A program made the position numbers and the translations under genes. Below, in pieces: positions 1-6,280 of a DNA stretch of 17,696 nucleotides (position 1 is its first letter; each line of letters starts with the position of its first letter). Source of the DNA: JAVXAG01 sp036660615 (lineage in GTDB: Bacteria > Bacillota > Clostridia > Peptostreptococcales > Anaerovoracaceae); NCBI GenBank assembly GCA_036660615.1, contig JAVXAG010000029.1:1-17696 (forward strand). Reading direction: 5' to 3'. The notes beneath the pieces are model-generated. The model saw only the letters and a list, made by a program, of their open reading frames with translations. It made no database searches and was not told the DNA's origin.

Positions 1-461
1 GCCACACCGCGTCTTGGCACAGCTTTTGCGCCAGAAATACTTTTGTCATGCAAAACCCTGCCAGCGCTAGTGCCGTCGCAAACCGCCTGTCGCTTTGGCA
101 CGGCTTTTGCGCCGACATAAACTCGGCATCATGGAAATCCTGCCGACGTGCCATCACAACTAGTTGGCACGGCTTTTGCGCCCAAAACCTTAGCCAACCG
201 CCAGCCACACCGCGTCTTGGCACAGCTTTTGCGCCAGAAATACTTTTGTCATGCAAAACCCTGCCAGCGCTAGTGCCGTCGCAAACCGCCTGTCGCTTTG
301 GCACGGCTTTTGCGCCGACATAAACTCGGCATCATGGAAATCCTGCCGACGTGCCATCACAACTAGTTGGCACGGCTTTTGCGCCCAAAACCTTAGCCAA
401 CCGCCAGCCACACCGCGTCTTGGCACAGCTTTTGCGCCAGAAATACTTTTGTCATGCAAAA
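1..461. repeat. 203-bp tandem repeat array, 2 full copies plus a 55-bp partial copy
   Basis: Copy 1 (1-203) and copy 2 (204-406) appear identical base for base. A third copy starts at 407 and matches through 461, then diverges into unique sequence. Because position 1 already lies inside a repeat unit, the array probably extends upstream of the window. Copy 1 is about 56% G+C (114 of 203 by count), far above the A+T-rich sequence that follows. Each unit contains three copies of a 19-bp motif, and two of its three sub-units also share a second block (46-62 resembles 129-144). This suggests an older short repeat that was later amplified as a 203-bp unit. The period is not a multiple of three, so open frames running through it (for example 48-323 on + and 190-528 on -) shift frame between copies and are unlikely to be genes. 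Confidence 0.93.
14..438 (+). promoter_or_regulatory. Seven sigma-54-type -24/-12 promoter motifs in tandem
   Basis: The motif TTGGCACRGCTTTTGCGCC occurs at 14-32, 95-113, 164-182, 217-235, 298-316, 367-385 and 420-438. It fits the established sigma-54 core TGGCACR-N4-TTGC exactly, with GG and GC in the required spacing. R is A in the copies at 14, 217 and 420 and G in the other four. The base after TTGC is G rather than the preferred A or T. Spacers between motifs are 62, 50 and 34 bp and repeat with the 203-bp unit. All copies read toward rpsJ. What is seen is the sequence match; promoter activity is inferred. No enhancer-binding-protein gene is in the window. A dispersed repeat that resembles the consensus by coincidence is the main alternative. 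Confidence 0.45.
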
Positions 462-600
462 GCCTAAAACCGCCTTTCCCCAGTCTCAAAAAAGAAACGC
501 CAGGCACAGTGTAAATAACCCATACCATATATCCATTGGAAAGGCTTGAAGGTGTTAGAAAAAAAACTGCAAAATTCTGTGAAAAAAATTAAAAAAAGAC

Positions 601-629
601 TTGCAAAAACAATTTGATTAAGATATACT
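601..629 (+). promoter_or_regulatory. Probable housekeeping (sigma-A) promoter of the S10 operon
   Basis: A -35 like TTGCAA (601-606, four of six consensus bases) and a -10 TATACT (624-629, five of six) are separated by exactly 17 bp, within A+T-rich DNA. Transcription would start near 635-637, giving a leader of about 235 nt before rpsJ. This is the best promoter candidate before the cluster and lies downstream of the repeat array. Confidence 0.75.
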
Positions 630-634
630 AAAAA

Positions 635-870
635 AGCTTGCTTAAGGCGATGAAGTAGGAAGTTGCTGAGCTATCAGGTAATTTCTACTGAGAATTGTCC
701 TCACCAGATGAGGGCGAAGGTGTTCGCCGGCTTTTTGCTTTGTGTAAAAAAATAAGAAACGCACGGAGCCGTGTACAAAGTAAGCAAACACTGTACACGT
801 TGGAAAGCGGGCATAATGAACCCCTTGTACGAGCATAGCGACAACAGTACAAAAATTTAGGAGGAGAAAA
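635..870 (+). promoter_or_regulatory. Long structured 5' leader of the S10 operon
   Basis: The leader can fold into a series of hairpins. The first is 655-661 with 682-688, capped by CTGA/TCAG at 666-677. The second is CCTCA/TGAGG at 699-713. The third is a terminator-like hairpin at 713-728. The fourth is an 8-bp stem, 770-777 with 792-799. The fifth is a 6-bp stem, 825-830 with 847-852, which ends seven bases before the ribosome binding site AGGAGG (859-864). The segment 773-778 is also perfectly complementary to 825-830, so stems four and five could be exchanged for an alternative stem. Autogenous control of S10 operons by L4 through the leader is known in gammaproteobacteria; I recognise no described leader family here, so control is inferred. 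Confidence 0.55.
713..740 (+). terminator. Terminator-like hairpin inside the S10 leader (possible attenuator)
   Basis: GGCGAA (713-718) pairs with TTCGCC (723-728) around the loop GGTG, followed by GGC and an interrupted T tract (732-736 and 739-741). The short stem and broken T tract make it weaker than the terminator after rplQ. It lies between the promoter and rpsJ, so it would have to be partly read through or conditionally prevented. Confidence 0.4.
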
Positions 871-1182
871 ATGAGCGAATTACAAAAAATCAGAATCAAA
901 CTGAAGGCCTATGACCATGCGTTATTAGACCAGTCAGCAGCGAAGATCGTAGAGACAGCCAAAAAAACTGGCGCAGATGTTTCAGGACCTATTCCGCTAC
1001 CGACAGAAAAAGAAGTTGTAACAATCTTGAGAGCTGTACACAAATACAAAGACAGCAGAGAACAGTTCGAACAAAGAACACACAAGAGATTGATCGACAT
1101 CACAAATGCTACACTAAAGACAACCGATGCTTTAACAAAGCTTGACTTGCCTGCAGGCGTAGACATTGAAATCAAACTATAA
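871..1182 (+). CDS. rpsJ: 30S ribosomal protein S10 (NusE)
   Basis: This encodes S10, a protein of the head of the small ribosomal subunit that also acts as NusE, binding NusB in transcription antitermination. The 103-residue length is normal for bacteria. The conserved GPIPLPT block in the middle and the RTHKRLIDI segment are recognisable throughout the family. The ATG is preceded by AGGAGG at 859-864, six bases away, which fixes the start. It is the first gene of the cluster, following a long leader. Unusually, it is separated from rplC by 138 nt, whereas the following genes are nearly contiguous. Identification is secure. Confidence 0.98.
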   Translation: MSELQKIRIKLKAYDHALLDQSAAKIVETAKKTGADVSGPIPLPTEKEVVTILRAVHKYKDSREQFEQRTHKRLIDITNATLKTTDALTKLDLPAGVDIEIKL

Positions 1183-1307
1183 TAAGGGACACTCCCTTAG
1201 TAAGATTGCATGAGAGGGCAAAACGTTGCTTAGCCAAACCAGAGCAATCCGCTGTAAGTAATTGCTTAGTATTTTGCAAAAATTACAGAAAACACAAGCA
1301 ATAAATC
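1183..1307 (+). promoter_or_regulatory. Structured rpsJ-rplC intergenic region
   Basis: This gap is long for the operon and rich in potential stems. The first is a perfect 7-bp hairpin with a CAC triloop (1183-1189 with 1193-1199), starting one base past the rpsJ stop codon and lacking a T tract. The second is GATTGC/GCAATC closing 1204-1249, with an inner GCAA/TTGC hairpin at 1218-1229. The third is CTGTAA (1252-1257) with TTACAG (1283-1288), which competes with GTAATT (1258-1263) pairing AATTAC (1281-1286). I see no convincing promoter. It may control processing, stability or translation of rplC; the function is inferred. Confidence 0.4.
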
Positions 1308-1320
1308 AGGAGGAAAAAAT

Positions 1321-1956
1321 ATGAAAGCACTATTAGGAAAGAAAATCGGAATGACTCAGATTTTCACAGAAACAGGAGAAATGATTCCTGTAACTGTAAT
1401 CGAAGCTGGTCCTGAAGTTGTAACCCAGATCAAGACAATTGAGACAGATGGATACAACGCAGTACAAGTTGGTTTTGAAGATACAAAACCTCACAGAGTT
1501 AACAAGCCTTTAACAGGCCACTTTGAAAAAAGCGGTTCACCACTAAAGAAGCACTTAGCTGAATTTAGAATCGAAGAAGGCGAAGCATACGAATTAGGAC
1601 AGGTTATAACTGTTGCTGAGTTCGAAGCAGGAAAGAAATTAGATGTAACTGGAGTTTCCAAAGGTAAGGGAACACAAGGTAACATTAAGAGACATGGACA
1701 TCACAGAGGCCCTATGACCCATGGTTCAAAGCACAAGAGACTAGCAGGTGCGTTAGCAGCTGGTACTTACCCTTCAAGAGTATTCAAGGGTAACGATGGT
1801 CCAGGTAGAATGGGTCGTGACACAGTTACAGTACAGAATGTTGTTTTAGTAAAAGTCGACACTGACAGAAACTTAATGATTGTCAAGGGAGCTATTCCTG
1901 GACATAAAGGCGGTTTAGTTCGCATCCAGTATGCAGTCAAAGGTCAAGACAAATAG
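1321..1956 (+). CDS. rplC: 50S ribosomal protein L3
   Basis: L3 is an early-assembly protein of the large subunit. It binds 23S rRNA, and an extension reaches toward the peptidyl transferase centre. The 211-residue product starts MKALLGKKIGMTQIF, a hallmark of the family. It contains the conserved loop region around residues 125-165 with GPMTHGSKHKR and GRMGRDTVTVQN. The ribosome binding site AGGAGGA (1308-1314) sits seven bases before the ATG. The gene follows a structured 138-nt gap and leads directly to rplD, the standard S10-operon order. No irregularities are visible. Confidence 0.98.
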   Translation: MKALLGKKIGMTQIFTETGEMIPVTVIEAGPEVVTQIKTIETDGYNAVQVGFEDTKPHRVNKPLTGHFEKSGSPLKKHLAEFRIEEGEAYELGQVITVAEFEAGKKLDVTGVSKGKGTQGNIKRHGHHRGPMTHGSKHKRLAGALAAGTYPSRVFKGNDGPGRMGRDTVTVQNVVLVKVDTDRNLMIVKGAIPGHKGGLVRIQYAVKGQDK

Positions 1957-1986
1957 AGATAAGACTTCAGAAAGGAGGAAGCAAAA

Positions 1987-2610
1987 ATGGCAAAAGTAAC
2001 AATGCTAAATATGTCCGGAGCAGAAGCCGGAATCATTGAACTTAATGATCAAATCTTTGGAATCACTCCAAATGAAAATGCTGTTCATGCAGTAATAAAA
2101 AATTATTTAGCCAACCAAAGACAAGGTACTCAGTCTGCGAAGACAAGAGGCGAAGTTAGAGGCGGAGGTAAAAAACCTTTTAGACAAAAAGGTACCGGAC
2201 GTCATAGACAAGGTAGCACAACTGATCCATCTCAAGTTGGTGGTGGTATAGCATTTGCTCCAAAACCAAGAGATTACAGATATACATTACCTAAGAAGTT
2301 AAGAAGACTTGCAATGAAGTCAGTCCTTTCCTCAAAGGTAGCAGAAAAAGAAATTATCGTTTTAGACGAGTTGAAATTTGATGCACCAAAGACAAAGGAT
2401 ATGATAAAAGTATTAGAAAACGTTAAGGCAGCTAGAAAAGCACTTATAGTAATGGCTGAAAAAGACGAAAATGTTGTTAGATCAGCAGCTAATATTCAAG
2501 GAATCAGAACTGCTTTAGTAGGAACAATGAACGTTTACGAATTGATGAATCACACAAGTTTCATCGTAACAAAAGAAGCGTTAAAGAAAATTGAGGAGGT
2601 ATACTTATAA
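1987..2610 (+). CDS. rplD: 50S ribosomal protein L4
   Basis: L4 binds 23S rRNA, and its extended loop lines the nascent-peptide exit tunnel. The central basic loop is visible at about residues 45-95 (KTRGEVRGGGKKPFRQKGTG, then GGGIAFAPKPRDY). The 207-residue length is normal. The start is fixed by AAAGGAGG at 1971-1978. In Escherichia coli, L4 is the repressor of the whole S10 operon, so it is the natural candidate ligand for the structured leader at 635-870. That link is inference here, because L4-leader control is not established for Clostridia. The stop overlaps the start of rplW by one base. Confidence 0.98.
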   Translation: MAKVTMLNMSGAEAGIIELNDQIFGITPNENAVHAVIKNYLANQRQGTQSAKTRGEVRGGGKKPFRQKGTGRHRQGSTTDPSQVGGGIAFAPKPRDYRYTLPKKLRRLAMKSVLSSKVAEKEIIVLDELKFDAPKTKDMIKVLENVKAARKALIVMAEKDENVVRSAANIQGIRTALVGTMNVYELMNHTSFIVTKEALKKIEEVYL

Positions 2611-2900
2611 TGAAATCATCATACGACGTAATCATTAAGCCGGTAGTTTCAGAATTAAGTATGGACGAGGCTCAGAAAAAGAAATATACATTTAAGGTTG
2701 CAGTAGATGCTAACAAAACGCAAGTTAAGACAGCAGTTGAAGAAATCTTTGATGTTGAAGTAAAAAAAGTAAATATCATGAACGTTGACGGTAAATTAAA
2801 GAGAATGGGAAGAAACGTTGGCAGAACTCCTGCTTACAAGAAAGCAATCGTTACTTTGACTGAAAAGAGCAAAACGATCGAATTCTTCCAAGGTCTATAA
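2610..2900 (+). CDS. rplW: 50S ribosomal protein L23
   Basis: L23 sits at the polypeptide tunnel exit of the large subunit and is the docking site for trigger factor and signal recognition particle. The 96-residue product shows the family pattern: the N-terminal DVIIKPVVSE, then the YTFKVAVDANKTQVKTAVEEIF helix and the conserved VNIMNVDGKLKRMGR region. The start ATG shares one base with the rplD stop (TAATG). Its binding site GAGGAGGT (2593-2600) lies inside the end of rplD, so the two are probably translationally coupled. Identification is secure. Confidence 0.98.
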   Translation: MKSSYDVIIKPVVSELSMDEAQKKKYTFKVAVDANKTQVKTAVEEIFDVEVKKVNIMNVDGKLKRMGRNVGRTPAYKKAIVTLTEKSKTIEFFQGL

Positions 2901-2918
2901 AATAGGAGGTAGGTAACT

Positions 2919-3752
2919 ATGGGAATTAAAAAATATAATCCGACTACTCCTGGTTTAAGAGGTATGACAGTTTCTACATTCGAAGAAATTACAACTAGTA
3001 CCCCAGAGAAATCACTTACAGTTACACTTAAAAAACATTCCGGAAGAAATGTTAGAGGTAAAATAACAGTAAGACATAGAGGTGGCGGAACTAGACCAAA
3101 ATATAGAATTATTGACTTCAAGAGAAACAAAGACGATATTCCAGGAACAGTTAATACGATCGAGTACGATCCAAACAGAAGTGCTAACATTGCATTAATA
3201 TTTTATGCAGATGGCGAAAAGAGATACATTATTGCTCCAGACAAACTAAAAGTAGGAGATGTAATTTTCTCAGGTCCAACAGCAGATATTAAGCCAGGTA
3301 ACTCACTTCCATTAATAAACATTCCAGTTGGTACTATTATTCACAACGTGGAATTAAAGCCAGGAAAAGGTGGCCAACTTGCTAGATCAGCAGGTAACGG
3401 AGCACAACTAATGGCTAAGGAAGATAAATATGCGCAAGTAAGATTACCTTCCGGAGAAGTTAGAAAAATCAAGATTGAATGCAGAGCTACAATCGGTGAA
3501 GTAGGAAATCTTGAACACCAGAACATCCAAATCGGTAAAGCTGGTAGAAAAAGACACATGGGCTGGAGACCTTCAGTAAGAGGTTCAGTAATGAACCCTA
3601 ACGATCACCCACATGGTGGTGGTGAAGGTAGAGCACCTATCGGAAGAAAGAGTCCGGTTACTCCTTGGGGTAAACCTACTCTTGGATATAAAACTAGGAA
3701 GAAGAATAAACCTTCTAATCAGTATATCGTTAAAAAGAGAAATGAGAAATAA
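2919..3752 (+). CDS. rplB: 50S ribosomal protein L2
   Basis: L2 is one of the most conserved large-subunit proteins. It binds 23S rRNA near the peptidyl transferase centre and helps join the subunits. The 277-residue length is standard. The sequence shows the N-terminal KKYNPTTPGLRGMT, the OB/SH3-like RNA-binding core, and the C-terminal NPNDHPHGGGEGRAPIGRKS block. That block contains the histidine tied to peptidyl transferase activity in other bacteria. The start is supported by AGGAGGT at 2904-2910, eight bases upstream. It lies in standard order between rplW and rpsS. Confidence 0.99.
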   Translation: MGIKKYNPTTPGLRGMTVSTFEEITTSTPEKSLTVTLKKHSGRNVRGKITVRHRGGGTRPKYRIIDFKRNKDDIPGTVNTIEYDPNRSANIALIFYADGEKRYIIAPDKLKVGDVIFSGPTADIKPGNSLPLINIPVGTIIHNVELKPGKGGQLARSAGNGAQLMAKEDKYAQVRLPSGEVRKIKIECRATIGEVGNLEHQNIQIGKAGRKRHMGWRPSVRGSVMNPNDHPHGGGEGRAPIGRKSPVTPWGKPTLGYKTRKKNKPSNQYIVKKRNEK

Positions 3753-3769
3753 GAAAGGAGCATAGATAA

Positions 3770-4054
3770 ATGGGTAGATCACTTAAAAAGGGTCCTTTCG
3801 TAAACGCTAAGCTGATAAAAGCCATCTTGGAGATGAACGCAGCTAACGATAAGAAAGTTATTAAAACATGGTCAAGACCATCAACAATATTCCCACAGAT
3901 GGTGGGACATACAATTGCAGTCCATGACGGAAGAAAACACATTCCAGTGTATATTACTGAAGACATGGTAGGACATAGACTTGGAGAATTTGCTCCAACA
4001 AGAACGTACAGAGGTCACGCTGCAGACAAATCAACAAAAGTAAAGAAAGCGTAA
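3770..4054 (+). CDS. rpsS: 30S ribosomal protein S19
   Basis: S19 forms a complex with S13 in the head of the small subunit and contacts tRNA at the A site. The 94-residue product begins MGRSLKKGPF and contains TWSRPSTIFPQMVGHTIAVHDGR and LGEFAPTRTYRGH, all diagnostic of the family. It follows rplB by 17 nt with an AAAGGAG binding site and precedes rplV by 15 nt. Length and ends are normal. Confidence 0.98.
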   Translation: MGRSLKKGPFVNAKLIKAILEMNAANDKKVIKTWSRPSTIFPQMVGHTIAVHDGRKHIPVYITEDMVGHRLGEFAPTRTYRGHAADKSTKVKKA

Positions 4055-4069
4055 AGGAGATAAAGAAAA

Positions 4070-4405
4070 ATGGAAGCAAAAGCAATTGCAAAATACGTAA
4101 GAATGTCTCCTATAAAGCTTAAACCTGTTACAGATCTTGTAAGAGGCAAGGACTTAAACGAGGCATTGAACATTTTAAAGTTCACACCTGGCAAAGGTTC
4201 AGAAATAATTGAAAAGGTTGTTAAATCAGCAGCAGCAAATGCTGAAAACAATTTCGATATGAATCCTGACAATTTATACGTTGCAGAAGTATATGCTCAT
4301 CAAGGCCCTACTTTGAAAAGATGGAGAGCCGGTTCACAAGGTAGAGCATCAGTCATCCTAAAGAGAAGTAGCCATATTGGTGTAACTCTGAAGGAAAGAA
4401 ACTAA
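4070..4405 (+). CDS. rplV: 50S ribosomal protein L22
   Basis: L22 binds 23S rRNA, and its beta-hairpin lines the narrow part of the nascent-peptide tunnel, where macrolide-resistance changes occur in other species. The 111-residue product begins MEAKAIAKYVRMSPIKLKPV. It carries the hairpin region near residues 80-100 (QGPTLKRWRAGSQGRAS), ending in the typical SHIGVTLKER. It sits between rpsS and rpsC in conserved order. No insertion or deletion in the hairpin is evident by eye. Confidence 0.98.
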   Translation: MEAKAIAKYVRMSPIKLKPVTDLVRGKDLNEALNILKFTPGKGSEIIEKVVKSAAANAENNFDMNPDNLYVAEVYAHQGPTLKRWRAGSQGRASVILKRSSHIGVTLKERN

Positions 4406-4422
4406 GATAGGAGGTTCATTGA

Positions 4423-5322
4423 ATGGGTCAGAAAGTAAGTCCACATGGTTTAAGAGTGGGCGTTATAAAAGACTGGGATTCCAAATGGTATGCAAGCAAA
4501 AACAACTTTGCAGACTTCCTTATTGAAGATAATAAGGTAAGAGAATATGTAAAGAAAAAATTGTATGCGGCTGGAGTTTCAAAGGTTCTAATTGAAAGAG
4601 CGGCAGAGAATAAAATTAGAGTTATCGTATTAACAGCAAGACCAGGAATGGTAATCGGAAGATCTGGAAACGGAGTTGACGAGCTAAAAGCTGAACTTAA
4701 GAAGATGACTAAAAAGGAAGTGGAAATTTCCATAGAAGAAGTAAGAAGATCAGAACTTGATGCACAATTAACAGCAGAGAGTATTGCACAAGCACTAGAA
4801 AGAAGAATTTCTTTTAGAAGAGCTATGAAACAAGCAATTGGCAGAACAATGAAAGCTAATGCAAAGGGTATCAAAGTTCTTGTATCAGGAAGACTGGGCG
4901 GTGCTGAAATCGCTAGAAATGAAAAATATAGCGAAGGAAATGTTCCTCTACACACATTGAGAGCAGACATTGACTACGGTTTCGCAGAAGCTGATACAAC
5001 TTACGGAAAAATTGGTGTTAAAGTTTGGATAAATCATGGTGAAATTCTTGATAAGGGATTACAAAATCCTATTCGCGAAGAAAAACGCGATAACAACAAG
5101 AGAGAAAGAAGACCTAGAAAAGACGGAGACAACAGAAGAAACGATACAAGAAGAAACAATAATGGCGGAGACAGAAGAAATAACAGAAACGACAGATTTG
5201 ATAAGCCAGAAGTTTCAAAAGCAGTAAACCCAAGAGTTAAAAAGACTCCAAAGGTTGAACCTAAGGCAGCAGAACCACAGGTAGAAGCAGTATCAACAGA
5301 AACTGCAGAAACTGAAGCATAA
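4423..5322 (+). CDS. rpsC: 30S ribosomal protein S3 with a long low-complexity C-terminal tail
   Basis: S3 lies at the mRNA entry side of the small subunit and contributes to mRNA unwinding. The N-terminal part (residues 1-209) is an ordinary S3. It begins MGQKVSPHGLRVGVIKDWDS, has a type II KH domain with the GRSG loop at residues 79-82, and a C-terminal domain ending in VKVWINHGEIL. Bacterial S3 usually stops at about 210-235 residues; this one has 299. The extra part (roughly 210-299) is first rich in Arg, Asn and Asp (about 220-265), then in Lys, Pro, Glu and Ala. It has no visible fold and is probably disordered. It reads in frame to a normal stop 26 nt before rplP, so it is not an obvious frameshift artefact. 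Confidence 0.97.
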   Translation: MGQKVSPHGLRVGVIKDWDSKWYASKNNFADFLIEDNKVREYVKKKLYAAGVSKVLIERAAENKIRVIVLTARPGMVIGRSGNGVDELKAELKKMTKKEVEISIEEVRRSELDAQLTAESIAQALERRISFRRAMKQAIGRTMKANAKGIKVLVSGRLGGAEIARNEKYSEGNVPLHTLRADIDYGFAEADTTYGKIGVKVWINHGEILDKGLQNPIREEKRDNNKRERRPRKDGDNRRNDTRRNNNGGDRRNNRNDRFDKPEVSKAVNPRVKKTPKVEPKAAEPQVEAVSTETAETEA

Positions 5323-5348
5323 GCAATAGAGAAAGGAGGAACAAAGCC

Positions 5349-5783
5349 ATGTTAATGCCAAAGCGCGTTAAACGTAGAAGAGTTCACAGAGGAAGAATGA
5401 AAGGCATAGCTACCAAAGGTAATACAATTACTTACGGAGCTTACGGTCTAATCTCACAGGAATGTGGATGGATCACTTCTAATCAGATCGAAGCAGCCAG
5501 AATTGCTATGACAAGATCTATAAAAAGAGGTGGTAAAGTATTTATTAAGATATTCCCACATAAATCAGTAACAAAGAAACCAGCTGAAGTACGTATGGGA
5601 TCTGGTAAAGGTGCTCCTGAATATTGGGTAGCAGTAGTAAAACCAGGCAGAGTAATGTTTGAAATTGAAGGTGTTACTGAAGCACAAGCAAGAGAAGCAA
5701 TGAGACTTGCTATGCACAAGTTACCTGTTAAGTGTAAATTTGCCATCAAAGGCCAAGAAATCGCAGAGGGTGGTGAAGCATAA
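5349..5783 (+). CDS. rplP: 50S ribosomal protein L16
   Basis: L16 organises the A-site region of the large subunit and contacts aminoacyl-tRNA. The 144-residue product begins MLMPKRVKRRRVHRGRMKG, equivalent to the MLxPKRxKxRRxHRG start of the family. It contains the conserved GKVFIKIFPHKSVTKKPAEVRMGSGKG segment (about 60-86). A strong AAAGGAGGA site precedes the ATG. The stop codon overlaps the start of rpmC by one base (TAATG), suggesting coupled translation. Confidence 0.98.
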   Translation: MLMPKRVKRRRVHRGRMKGIATKGNTITYGAYGLISQECGWITSNQIEAARIAMTRSIKRGGKVFIKIFPHKSVTKKPAEVRMGSGKGAPEYWVAVVKPGRVMFEIEGVTEAQAREAMRLAMHKLPVKCKFAIKGQEIAEGGEA

Positions 5784-5986
5784 TGGAATTGAATAAAATG
5801 AGAGAAATGACAGATGTTGAATTAAGTGCTGAATTGGAAAAGATGAAGAAAGAATTATTCAACTTGAGATTCCAGCATGTTACTGGACAATTAGAGAACC
5901 CAGTAAAAATGAGAGAAGTTAAGAGAAATATTGCTAGAGTAAAGACCATTATCAGGGAAAAAGAACTTGATAAGGTTCAAGCTTAA
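5783..5986 (+). CDS. rpmC: 50S ribosomal protein L29
   Basis: L29 is a small two-helix protein near the tunnel exit, beside L23. The 67-residue product has the typical pattern of an N-terminal MREMTDVELSAELEKMKKELFNLRFQ helix followed by a second basic helix ending near REKEL. It overlaps rplP by one base and has no strong separate binding site, consistent with translational coupling. rpsQ follows after 18 nt. Confidence 0.96.
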   Translation: MELNKMREMTDVELSAELEKMKKELFNLRFQHVTGQLENPVKMREVKRNIARVKTIIREKELDKVQA

Positions 5987-6004
5987 TCGAAAGGAGGATG
6001 TAAT

Positions 6005-6265
6005 ATGACAGTAGAAAGAAATAACAGAAAAACTAAAGTCGGTGTTGTCGTAAGTGATAAGATGGAGAAGACTGTAGTTGTTGCAATCGAAGACTTCGTA
6101 AGACATTCCCTTTATGGAAAAGCTGTAAAGAGAACGAAGAAAGTCAAAGCTCATGATGAGAATAACGAATGCAATATTGGAGATAAAGTTAGAATTATGG
6201 AAACAAGACCTCTATCAAAAGATAAGAGATGGAGACTTGTTAACATTATTGAAAAGGTTAAATAA
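6005..6265 (+). CDS. rpsQ: 30S ribosomal protein S17
   Basis: S17 is a primary 16S rRNA-binding protein with an OB-type beta-barrel, needed early in small-subunit assembly. The 86-residue product shows RKTKVGVVVSDKMEKTVVV near the N terminus, then HSLYGKAVKRTKKVKAHDE and the GDKVRIMETRPLSKDKRW signature. It is preceded by an AAAGGAGG site and lies in the standard place between rpmC and rplN. Confidence 0.98.
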   Translation: MTVERNNRKTKVGVVVSDKMEKTVVVAIEDFVRHSLYGKAVKRTKKVKAHDENNECNIGDKVRIMETRPLSKDKRWRLVNIIEKVK

Positions 6266-6280
6266 AGGAGGCACCAAATC

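Noticed and set aside
1..461. CRISPR array
   Set aside because: The 19-bp motif is short, the intervals (62, 50 and 34 bp) are uneven and recur identically with the 203-bp unit, and adjacent sub-units are related. No cas genes are present.
48..514. Overlapping small open frames in the repeat array (48-323, 251-514 on +, 190-528 on -) encoding repetitive peptides
   Set aside because: The 203-bp period is not a multiple of three, so each copy is read in a different frame. There are no ribosome binding sites, and the frames exist because the repeat has few stop codons.
655..741. Known riboswitch or T-box in the S10 leader
   Set aside because: I looked for T-box and lysine-riboswitch core sequences and did not find a convincing match, so I left the leader unassigned.
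642..899. Open frame on the - strand across the S10 leader and start of rpsJ
   Set aside because: It overlaps the promoter-proximal leader and the real rpsJ start, has no family resemblance, and is explained by the structured non-coding leader.
4428..4970. Long - strand open frame opposite rpsC (180 codons)
   Set aside because: It is antisense to a fully conserved S3 coding region, and its serine/leucine-rich composition is that of a mirror frame.
5036..5227. Second + strand frame inside the rpsC tail
   Set aside because: It is out of frame with S3 and lies wholly within it. The repetitive Glu/Thr content comes from the low-complexity tail read in another frame.
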